Below are positions 1-6,507 of a DNA stretch of 55,499 bases, piece after piece (position 1 is the stretch's first letter; every line of letters starts with the position of its first letter). The notes below the pieces were generated by a model that searched no databases, had not been told where the DNA came from, and saw only the letters and a program-made list of their open reading frames with translations. Position numbers and translations under genes: made by a program. This stretch comes from Candidatus Palauibacter rhopaloidicola (GTDB lineage Bacteria > Gemmatimonadota > Gemmatimonadetes > Palauibacterales > Palauibacteraceae). The DNA is taken from positions 1 to 55,499 of the forward strand of contig JAPPGH010000059.1 of NCBI GenBank assembly GCA_026914155.1, given 5' to 3'.

Positions 1-1
1 C

Positions 2-1009
2 CCGTGGGGCCCCCAGCCCTATCCGCACCCCGCCGGGGCCGGCAGCGGGTCCGCCGCCGGACTGCTGACCGCGGCCGCGCAACTGCTCGCCCCCGGCGGC
101 GGCCCCGCCCCCGCCCTTCAGGCCCTTCCCGCGGCGGCCGATGACGACGACGGGGACGAAGCCGCGCAGATCCGAAAGCGCCTCCGAGCCCGCCGGAAGC
201 GGCACCTGCGCCGGGCCGCCGCGCTCGAGCGGCAGTTGGCCGCGGCCGGTCCGCCCGACGAGCCCCGCCTCCTCGGCCAGATCCTCCTCGCCCGCAAGGA
301 CGAGGTGCCGAGGGGTGCCTCCGCCGTGACGCTGCCGGACTTCGACGGCGCGCCGCGCGAGATCGCGCTCGACGCCGCGCGCGATGCGGTCGCCAACGCG
401 GAGGCCTTCTTCGACGAGGCCCGGCGCCGGGAGCGCGCGCGGGAGCGCCTGCCCGACGCGATCGCGGCGGCCCGGGAGCGCGCGGCCGAGTTCGACGCCC
501 ACCTCGAGCGGCTCGCCGAGTCGGGTCCGTCGGACGCCCTGTGGACCGCGGCCGGCGGGAGACCGGTCCGCACCGACGCGGGCGGGAGACGGGCGGAAGG
601 CCCGGAGAGCCGGGTACCCTACACGCAGCTCCGCTCCTCGGGCGGGCTGGAGATCCGGGTCGGGCGCGGCGCCCGCGACAACGACGACCTCACCTTCCGC
701 CACTCCGCGCCGGACGACATCTGGCTGCACGCCTCCCAAGCCGCGGGCGCGCACGTGATTCTGCGCTGGGGGCGAAGGGACGAGAATCCACCGCGGCGCG
801 ACCTGCTCGAAGCCGCGACCGTGGCGGCGGTCCACAGCGGGGCGCGCCACAACCGCACGGCCCCGGTCGTCTGGACCCGCCGCAAGTACGTGCGCAAGCC
901 GCGGAAGTCTCCTCCCGGCACGGTGACCCCGGACCGCGTCCAGACGATCTTCGTCGAACCCGATTCGGACCTCGTGAAGGCAATGGTCCGGCGCATGGAG
1001 GAAGCATGA
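2..1009 (+). CDS. rqcH: NFACT family (RqcH/Rqc2-like) protein, 3' part only
   Basis: The frame is open from the first bases of the window, so the gene begins upstream and only about 335 C-terminal residues are seen. Visible parts are a basic, coiled-coil-prone middle (many Arg/Ala/Glu, roughly window residues 55-170) and then the NFACT-R domain, recognisable by GLEIRVGR, DIWLHASQ and the late TRRKYVRKP block. In bacteria this family (RqcH) binds stalled 50S-peptidyl-tRNA complexes and adds C-terminal alanine tails in ribosome rescue. The N-terminal NFACT-N catalytic motif lies outside the window, so activity cannot be judged. An acidic run (DDDDGDE) lies before the coiled coil. The stop overlaps the next start as ATGA, so the following ADP-ribosylglycohydrolase is probably co-translated. 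Confidence 0.85.
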   Translation, partial: PWGPQPYPHPAGAGSGSAAGLLTAAAQLLAPGGGPAPALQALPAAADDDDGDEAAQIRKRLRARRKRHLRRAAALERQLAAAGPPDEPRLLGQILLARKDEVPRGASAVTLPDFDGAPREIALDAARDAVANAEAFFDEARRRERARERLPDAIAAARERAAEFDAHLERLAESGPSDALWTAAGGRPVRTDAGGRRAEGPESRVPYTQLRSSGGLEIRVGRGARDNDDLTFRHSAPDDIWLHASQAAGAHVILRWGRRDENPPRRDLLEAATVAAVHSGARHNRTAPVVWTRRKYVRKPRKSPPGTVTPDRVQTIFVEPDSDLVKAMVRRMEEA

Positions 1010-2001
1010 ACGCGCCGCCCGCCGACGTTCCCGCGGGAACGTCCCGCGGCGAGGACGCGAAGCTCGACCGCGCGCGCGGCTGCCTCATCGGCCTGATCGC
1101 CGGCGATTCGCTCGGCAGCCTCGTCGAGTTCCAGTCGCCCGAGGACATCCGCCTCCTCTATCCCGACGGGGTCCGCGACCTCGAGGATGGGGGCACGTTC
1201 GACACGCTCGCGGGACAGCCGACGGACGACTCCGAGATGGCCCTCGCGCTCGCCCGCACGCTGGTCGGGCGCGGCGCGTACGACCCGGTGGCGGCGAACC
1301 GCGCCTACCGGGAGTGGCTCGACTCGGACCCGTTCGACTGCGGCCTCACGATCCATGATGGCCTACTCGGAAACCCGCGCCACGAGAGCCAGGCCAACGG
1401 GGCGCTGATGCGCATCGGTCCGCTGGGCATCTTCGGCTCCCGGCATCGACTCGACATGGTCGCGCGCCTGGCGCGGGAAGACGCGCGCCTCACGCACCCG
1501 CACCGCGTCTGCCTCGACGCGAACGCGCTGTTTGCGATGGCGATCGCGCACGCCATCGACCGCGGCCCGACGCCGCGCGAGTTGTACGAGCGGATCGCGG
1601 CGTGGGCGAACGAGGAGGAGATCTGCGCGGCGGTGCGGGCGTGTGTCGAGGAGGCCACCGCCGGGCCGCCGGACGACTACATGACGCACATGGGCTGGGT
1701 CCTGATCGCGCTCCGCAACGCGTTGTGGCAGCTGCGGCACGCGCCATCGCTCGAGGAGGGCGTGATCGACAGCGTGATGAGGGGCGGCGACACCGACACG
1801 AACGCCGCGATCTGCGGGGCGCTCCTGGGCGCGGTCCATGGGCTGGAGGCGATCCCCGCGCGCTGGACAGAAGCGATCCTCCGCTGCCGCCCCGAAGCGG
1901 GCCGACCCGGCGTCAGGCGCCCGCGCCCGAAGGTGTACTGGCCGACCGACGCCCTCAACCTCGCCACTCAACTCCTACGCCCGGAACCCCCAGCGAGCTG
2001 A
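1006..2001 (+). CDS. ADP-ribosylglycohydrolase family protein (DraG/ARH-like)
   Basis: 331 residues. The family removes ADP-ribose from proteins or small molecules, using two Mg ions held by Asp/Thr residues. Visible motifs are GCLIGLIAGDSLGS near residue 25, PTDDSEMA (first metal cluster) near residue 69 and GGDTDTNAA (second metal cluster) near residue 258, in the usual order and spacing for a full-length enzyme. The ATG is chosen because it overlaps the upstream NFACT stop (ATGA). An upstream extension in this frame would run through the NFACT gene. The 3' end overlaps the convergent HicB-like gene by 34 nt. The last 24 or so residues, with RPRPKVYWP, are repeated in a second, broken copy at 2211-2285. 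Confidence 0.9.
   Translation: MNAPPADVPAGTSRGEDAKLDRARGCLIGLIAGDSLGSLVEFQSPEDIRLLYPDGVRDLEDGGTFDTLAGQPTDDSEMALALARTLVGRGAYDPVAANRAYREWLDSDPFDCGLTIHDGLLGNPRHESQANGALMRIGPLGIFGSRHRLDMVARLAREDARLTHPHRVCLDANALFAMAIAHAIDRGPTPRELYERIAAWANEEEICAAVRACVEEATAGPPDDYMTHMGWVLIALRNALWQLRHAPSLEEGVIDSVMRGGDTDTNAAICGALLGAVHGLEAIPARWTEAILRCRPEAGRPGVRRPRPKVYWPTDALNLATQLLRPEPPAS
1024..1043. repeat. Perfect 20-bp palindrome sharing a 16-bp core with 37570-37587
   Basis: GACGTTCCCGCGGGAACGTC is its own reverse complement. It lies 15 nt after the NFACT stop and just inside the next reading frame (codons 7-13). The 16-bp core CGTTCCCGCGGGAACG recurs as a perfect palindrome just after purB. It could act as an RNA hairpin at a gene boundary or as a protein-binding site. 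Confidence 0.55.
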
Positions 2002-2195
2002 CGTCCGGCGACAGTCCGCGGGCTCGGGATCCGCACTCCGTCCTCTCGCAGACCGTCGAGATGGAAGGCGATCGCCTCCCGCATCTTCCGGGCAACCTCT
2101 CGCCTCGTGTCCCCGGTCGCGACGCAACCGGGCAGGTCCGGGACGTATGCCGAATAGTTGTTTCCGGCTCTCTCGACTATCACCGCGTATTTCAT
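1968..2195 (-). CDS. HicB-like antitoxin, orphan
   Basis: 75 residues. The N-terminal MKYAVIVERAGNNYSAYVPDLPGCVATG followed by EEVA-like REVARKMREAIAFHLDGL is the partial RNase H-like HicB fold (first half from MKYAVIVE to PDLPGC). HicB proteins neutralise the small RNA-binding HicA toxin. No HicA-like reading frame lies on either side, so this is an orphan. There is no obvious C-terminal DNA-binding helix; the tail after residue 55 is basic and short. It is convergent with, and overlaps by 34 nt, the ADP-ribosylglycohydrolase. It sits between the intact end of that gene and a decayed copy of the same end, which suggests it arrived by insertion or local duplication. Confidence 0.7.
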   Translation of the reverse strand: MKYAVIVERAGNNYSAYVPDLPGCVATGDTRREVARKMREAIAFHLDGLREDGVRIPSPRTVAGRQLAGGSGRRS

Positions 2196-2210
2196 CCCCG
2201 GCGTCTCTCC

Positions 2211-2285
2211 GGCGTAGGGCGACCACGCCCCAAGGTGTATGGGCCGGTCAACGCGTTGGACCTGGCGCAGAGGCTACCGGTGTAG
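2211..2285 (+). pseudogene. Remnant of an ADP-ribosylglycohydrolase C-terminus
   Basis: Reading frame 3 from 2211 to the stop at 2283-2285 encodes GVGRPRPKVYGPVNALDLAQ and a short tail. This matches the last residues of the intact gene (GVRRPRPKVYWPTDALNLAT, 1909-1980) both in protein and in much of the DNA. Nothing of the rest of the enzyme precedes it; upstream lies the HicB-like gene on the other strand. It is best read as the leftover 3' end of a second copy or of an interrupted ancestral gene. Confidence 0.65.
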
Positions 2286-2291
2286 TGTCGA

Positions 2292-2546
2292 CTACTCTGC
2301 GTGGGCCTCGTAGTACGCGCGCAGGATGGCGTTGATCCGGGTTTGATAGCCCCTGCCCTGACTCTTCAACCACGTCAGGACATCGCTGTCCAGGCGGACC
2401 GTGACCTGCTTCTTGCCAGGCGGAACCACCACACGGGCGGTCTCGAAGAAGGCTGCGTTGACCTCGGGGATATCGGAGTAATCGATATCGTCATCACGCA
2501 TCCGATCGATTCGCTTCAGATCGCTCTTGATAGGCTCGTTGCTCAC
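2292..2546 (-). CDS. brnA: BrnA family antitoxin
   Basis: 84 residues. The family pattern is clear: an N-terminal acidic segment (DDDIDYSDIPEV), then PPGKKQVTVRLDSDVLTWLKSQG and GYQTRINAILRAY, a ribbon-helix-helix DNA-binding domain. BrnA binds and inhibits the RNase toxin BrnT and represses the operon. The start lies inside the end of brnT (53-nt overlap), the normal toxin-first order of this system, so translation is probably coupled. Confidence 0.92.
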   Translation of the reverse strand: MSNEPIKSDLKRIDRMRDDDIDYSDIPEVNAAFFETARVVVPPGKKQVTVRLDSDVLTWLKSQGRGYQTRINAILRAYYEAHAE

Positions 2547-2799
2547 GGCTATTGGCCTTTCTCATCGAAATAATCCGTGTGGTCTCGTCACGTGGAGTGT
2601 GTGCGATGACCACCATTCGACCGCGCAAGAAACCGAACGTGATGTAGCGTTCCTCTCCGTATTCGAAACGAGTGTCTGCGAAGGTCAAGCACGGACCGCC
2701 CAAGACGATGGGAGCATCGTCGAAGCTCAGCCCGTGCTTACGCCGGTTCTCCTCGCTCTTCTCGCGATCCCATTCATACGACCCCACCTCACTCCCCAT
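2494..2799 (-). CDS. brnT: BrnT family toxin (ribonuclease)
   Basis: Up to 101 residues. EWDREKSEENRRKHGLSF, GEERYITFGFLRGR, VVIAHTPRD and RIISMRKANSREQRAY are the BrnT hallmarks, a RelE-like fold RNase that halts translation. It is followed by, and overlaps, the BrnA antitoxin. The ATG at 2799 has its purine run directly against it, whereas a GTG at 2787 (giving 97 residues, beginning just before the EWD motif) has GGGGAG four bases upstream. The later start is therefore a serious alternative. Transcription probably comes from the promoter at 2833-2861. Confidence 0.92.
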   Translation of the reverse strand: MGSEVGSYEWDREKSEENRRKHGLSFDDAPIVLGGPCLTFADTRFEYGEERYITFGFLRGRMVVIAHTPRDETTRIISMRKANSREQRAYQERSEANRSDA

Positions 2800-2827
2800 C
2801 CCTCAGGAACGTTCCGCCATTCTGTAG

Positions 2828-2861
2828 CTACAATTGTAGTTCTATGGCATCGAAAAGGCAA
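2828..2861 (-). promoter_or_regulatory. brnTA promoter with palindromic operator over the -10 box
   Basis: On the minus strand a -35-like TTGCCT (2861-2856) is followed, after exactly 17 nt, by TACAAT (2838-2833), close to a sigma-70 -10 box. The -10 box lies inside a perfect 12-bp palindrome, CTACAATTGTAG (2828-2839), in an unusually AT-rich patch. BrnA is known to autoregulate its operon, so the palindrome is a natural candidate operator (inference). Confidence 0.6.
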
Positions 2862-2890
2862 GACTGTCTCCGGCGCCGCCCGGCTTCGGG

Positions 2891-3619
2891 TCAGCGAGCC
2901 TCGAGGAGCGCCCGGATCGCGGCCATTTCCTCGCGGATCGCGTTCAGCTGGCGGTCCTTCGCGTCCTCCCGCGGCCGGATCACCCAGGACACCAGCGTGG
3001 CGGTCAGCGTTCCGACGAGCGCCGCGCCGACCGTCATGAGGGCGAGGCCGATGGCGCGTCCTGCCGCGGTGACCGGGAACGGGTCGCCCTGCTGGCCTGT
3101 CATGACCGTGAAGAAGGACCACCACAGCGCAGCCGGACCCGAGCCGATCTCGCCCCCCGCCGCCCGCTCGAGGTAAAGGACGGCGATACTCGCGCCCACG
3201 ACCGTCAGGATCGCAACGGACACGGCGACGAGCGCCGTGGTCTGTGCCCGCCGTCCCATCCAGAACGAGCCGACGACCCTCGCGGCGCGCGCGGCGCGGA
3301 GGAACCTCAGAATCCGCAGTACGCGGCCGATTCGGAACGCGCGGAGTTCCGTGATGGCGGGCAGGCTGGAGAGGAGATCGATCCAGCCCCAGGTGAGCAT
3401 GTATCGCTTGCGGTCCTTGGCCCGAGCGAGGGAAAGGAGGAAGTCCGCGAAGAAGACGACGCAGAAGGCCGTGTCCGCGTAGAAGAGGATGCGCAGGATC
3501 TCGGGGTCCAGCGGCAGCGCGAGTTCCAGGACGAGAGCCACGAGCACGAGCACGCAGCAGACCAGCATGAAGATCTGATACGGTGACGCGGTCGGAGGTG
3601 GTCGATCTGCTTCTGTCAT
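2891..3619 (-). CDS. Voltage-gated-type ion channel with divergent selectivity filter
   Basis: 242 residues, with the six-helix plan of a single-subunit ion_trans channel. S1 is about 15-35, S2 about 43-65, and S3 lies near 76-90. S4 carries regularly spaced arginines (R93 to R114, RIGRVLRILRFLRAARAAR), followed by S5 about 126-150, a pore loop and S6 about 186-212. A short C-terminal helix rich in Glu and Arg could be a coiled coil. The pore reads WWSFFTVMTGQQGDPFPVT, where K+ channels have TVGYGD: positions 174-179 are T-G-Q-Q-G-D. Overall homology is to K+ channels, but the ion selected cannot be assumed. It stands alone, upstream on the same strand of brnTA. Confidence 0.85.
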   Translation of the reverse strand: MTEADRPPPTASPYQIFMLVCCVLVLVALVLELALPLDPEILRILFYADTAFCVVFFADFLLSLARAKDRKRYMLTWGWIDLLSSLPAITELRAFRIGRVLRILRFLRAARAARVVGSFWMGRRAQTTALVAVSVAILTVVGASIAVLYLERAAGGEIGSGPAALWWSFFTVMTGQQGDPFPVTAAGRAIGLALMTVGAALVGTLTATLVSWVIRPREDAKDRQLNAIREEMAAIRALLEAR

Positions 3620-3704
3620 GCTGCCTCCCGAGAGTGTGTTCGGAGTTGCGGTTGCGGGCTGCCAGAGTGTCCCGATCCGGAGCCTGACTCCGAATCAGGA
3701 CATG

Positions 3705-6011
3705 CTAGAGGCCGATGGAGCCTTCGAGACTGGATCGGGGGACGTCGAAGGCGTCGACGAGGGGGATGGCCTGGGGACGGATTTCGGCGCAGAGCGCGGT
3801 CACGGTGCGGCGGATGGCCTTGCTCTTGGGCGGATCCAGATAGCCCTGCTCCAGGAACCACGCCGCCTCGCGCTCGATCGTGGCGAGGGCGTAGAGGCAG
3901 CGCAGGCGCTCGAGCCACTCGGCGACGCCGGAACTCGGCGTCCGCCCCTCGGCCGCGGTCATCGAGCGCAGGACCTCGCACTCGACGTGGGCCCGGGCGG
4001 CCGTGAGCGCGTGATGCTGGCAGTCCGTGAGGGCGTCGAACGCGGTCATCCCGCGCGCGATCCGGTGCCGGACCCGACGGGCGAGCGAAAGCACGAGATC
4101 CGAGCGGCGGGCATCGAGAACCGCGTCGTGGAACCCGGGGTCACGCAGGTGGGCTTCGTTCGTCTTCCGTGAGATGATCCAGTTGCGCTCGGCGATCGCG
4201 CGCCGCGCGCGGCCGGCGGCGAAGCGCGCGATGCCGAGCGCGCCGAGATCGCCGAACTGCTGGCGGAAGCCCGTGAGGAGATCCTTCGCCACGAGCTGCA
4301 GGAGGACGGTGTTGTCGCCCTCGAAGGTCGTGAACACGTCGCTGTCCGCCTTGAGCGCCGCGAAGCGGTTGTGTGCGAGGTAGCCGCGCCCCCCGCACGA
4401 CTCACGGCAGACCTGGATGGTGTCCGTCGCGTGCCACGAGGCGGAGGCCTTGAGTCCGGCCGCGGTAGCCTCGAGGCGTCGCCGGCGCGCCGCATCCCCA
4501 ACCTCCGATTCGCCGGAGTCCCCCGGTTCCCCTTCCGCAGTCACCGCGGCCACGTACTCCGCCTGCAGGTCGTGGAGGGCGAAATTGAGCGCGTAGGTCG
4601 TGGCGAGGCGCGGGAGCAGCCGCCGCTGGTGGGCGGGATAGTCGAGCAGGATGCGCTCGGCTTCGCCGGGCGCACCGAACTGCCGACGCCGCGCGCCATA
4701 CCGGACCGCGATCGTGAGGGCGACCTTCGTCGCGCTGAGCGCCGCGCCCGCCACGGCCACGCGGCCGCTGACGAGGGTGCCGAGCATGGTGAAGAAGCGC
4801 CGAGCGGGGCTCGCGATCGGACTCCGGTAGGCCCCCTGATCGTCGATCGAGGCGAAGCGGTCGAGCAGGTTCCCGCGCGGCACGCGCACCCGATCGAAGT
4901 GGAGGCGTCCGTTGTCCACGCCGTTCAGGCCGAGCTTCTCCCCGCAGTCCTCGATCGTCACGCCGGGCAGCGCCTCCCCGTCTTCACCGCGGATGGGGAC
5001 GAGGATCGCGTGTACGCCGCGCCCTTCCCCTTCGACCTCGAGTTGCGCGAACACGGTGGCGAGGCGGCCGTCCCGCGCGGCGTTCCCGATGTAGTCCTTG
5101 CGCGCTCCCGGAACGGGAGTGTGGACCACGATCTCACGCGTCCCCTCGTCATACACAGCCGTCGTCTGAATGTCCTGGACGTTGGACCCGTGCAACGTCT
5201 CGCTCATCGCGAAACACCCCGGGAGCGCCAGCGTGCCCGCGTCCCTCAGGTACTTCTCGTGGTGGCGCCGCGATCCGAGCTGGTGGATGCTGCCGCCGAA
5301 GAGCCCGAACTGGACGCCGAACTTCGTGAGCAGGCTGAGGTCGAAGAAGGCGAGCGTCTCGAAGGTGGCGATGAAGGCCGCGGGATCGTCCCCGCCCCCG
5401 AACTCCGCGGGGTAGCTGAGGGCCCCGAGTCCCTCGTCGGCGAGCGTGCGGCACCACTCGGTGACCCGCGCGCGGTAGTCGGCCGTCGAGAGGCCGGTCG
5501 CCGGCTCGAACCGGCCGTCCGAGAGGAGCGCGCACACACGCTGCCGGGTCTCCGGAGACGGACCGCAAAGGAAGCGCGCCATCGCGACCGGGTCGAACCG
5601 GGGCCGGATTTCGGGAAGTGGCGCGATCGGCCGCGCCGGGTCGAACAGCGTCGCCACGGCGTCCGGACCGCCCAGGCCCAGCGCCTCCTCGATGCGGAGG
5701 ATGGCCGCGCGCTCCTCCCGCGTCGGGTGCGCGCCATCGGCCTCGGCGATCGCGATGCCGAGTTCGGTGAGGGACCGCCTTCGCTCGGGCGAGATGTCCG
5801 CCGCCCGCCGCCGCACCTCATCGAGGAGGTGGAGGAGCCGCTCCGCCGAGGGGGGCGCGCCGGGGTCGAGCCATTCCGCGAGGGCTCCCTCGGGAAGCCC
5901 CGCCTCGCGCAGGTGCCCGCGCAGCATGGCGAGTTCTTCGGCCGCGAGTTCCCCGTCGGCCCACGCGACGTACAGGAGAGGATGGAAGGCGAGCGACTCC
6001 GGCCCGGCCAT
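3705..6011 (-). CDS. Acyl-CoA oxidase/dehydrogenase with N-terminal TerB-like domain
   Basis: 768 residues. Residues about 5-125 hold two TerB-like helical segments with acidic DG motifs (YVAWADGELAAEE and IAIAEADGAHPTREE). From about residue 145 follows an acyl-CoA oxidase-type flavoenzyme: FAMSETLHGSNVQ and a GARKDYIGNAA segment in the flavin-binding middle domain, GRVAVAGAAL at the start of the helical domain, and FTTFEGDNTVLLQL near residue 560. The Glu there (about 564) is the family's catalytic base position. It would alpha,beta-desaturate acyl-CoA thioesters, with O2 or an electron-transfer flavoprotein as acceptor. The stop lies 85 nt upstream of the ion channel start. A six-base gap separates it from the CDGSH gene upstream, so the two are probably one transcript. 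Confidence 0.85.
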   Translation of the reverse strand: MAGPESLAFHPLLYVAWADGELAAEELAMLRGHLREAGLPEGALAEWLDPGAPPSAERLLHLLDEVRRRAADISPERRRSLTELGIAIAEADGAHPTREERAAILRIEEALGLGGPDAVATLFDPARPIAPLPEIRPRFDPVAMARFLCGPSPETRQRVCALLSDGRFEPATGLSTADYRARVTEWCRTLADEGLGALSYPAEFGGGDDPAAFIATFETLAFFDLSLLTKFGVQFGLFGGSIHQLGSRRHHEKYLRDAGTLALPGCFAMSETLHGSNVQDIQTTAVYDEGTREIVVHTPVPGARKDYIGNAARDGRLATVFAQLEVEGEGRGVHAILVPIRGEDGEALPGVTIEDCGEKLGLNGVDNGRLHFDRVRVPRGNLLDRFASIDDQGAYRSPIASPARRFFTMLGTLVSGRVAVAGAALSATKVALTIAVRYGARRRQFGAPGEAERILLDYPAHQRRLLPRLATTYALNFALHDLQAEYVAAVTAEGEPGDSGESEVGDAARRRRLEATAAGLKASASWHATDTIQVCRESCGGRGYLAHNRFAALKADSDVFTTFEGDNTVLLQLVAKDLLTGFRQQFGDLGALGIARFAAGRARRAIAERNWIISRKTNEAHLRDPGFHDAVLDARRSDLVLSLARRVRHRIARGMTAFDALTDCQHHALTAARAHVECEVLRSMTAAEGRTPSSGVAEWLERLRCLYALATIEREAAWFLEQGYLDPPKSKAIRRTVTALCAEIRPQAIPLVDAFDVPRSSLEGSIGL

Positions 6012-6017
6012 GGGGTG

Positions 6018-6479
6018 CTACAGCCCCTCCGCCTCGAACGCGATCTCCTTGTGGGACCCGTCGCAGAACGGCTTGTTACTCGACGCGCCGCAGCGACAGA
6101 GCCAGGGCTGCAGGAAGCGGGCGGACCCCTCGTGCCCTTCCCCGCTGATCTCCACGACGCCGTCGAAGTGCAACGGACCGTTCGCGTGCGCCGTGACGAC
6201 CGCTTCCCCGGCCCCGTCTCCGGACGGCGCCTCCGACCCCGACTCCTGCCCCGGCTCCGACGTCGCGCGGCTCGTGTCGATCGGCCCGGAGGCCCGGAAC
6301 TCGATGTCGCGGTGCGCCCCATCGCAGAACGGCTTGTTCGCCGACTCCCCGCACCGGCACAGAGCGGCCTTCGGCTTGGCGATACCGTCTTCCGCTCCCG
6401 CCGTGCGGACGCGCAGGGGGCTCCGAACGAGCAGCGGGCCGTCGCCGCCGCAGTGAACGATGCATCCGTTTTCCGTCAT
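6018..6479 (-). CDS. Tandem CDGSH iron-sulfur protein
   Basis: 153 residues with two complete CDGSH zinc-finger-type 2Fe-2S motifs: C41-x-C43 to C52-D-G-A-H56, and C128-x-C130 to C139-D-G-S-H143. Each gives the 3-Cys/1-His ligand set of mitoNEET-like proteins. A Gly/Ser/Glu-rich linker (about residues 66-92) joins the halves, and the N-terminal half has two further cysteines (C6, C10). The role is redox or Fe-S handling and cannot be fixed from sequence. It lies directly upstream of, and six bases from, the acyl-CoA oxidase gene, suggesting a redox partnership (inference). Confidence 0.9.
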   Translation of the reverse strand: MTENGCIVHCGGDGPLLVRSPLRVRTAGAEDGIAKPKAALCRCGESANKPFCDGAHRDIEFRASGPIDTSRATSEPGQESGSEAPSGDGAGEAVVTAHANGPLHFDGVVEISGEGHEGSARFLQPWLCRCGASSNKPFCDGSHKEIAFEAEGL

Positions 6480-6507
6480 CCGATCTCCGTTGCAGTTGGG
6501 TCCGCCG

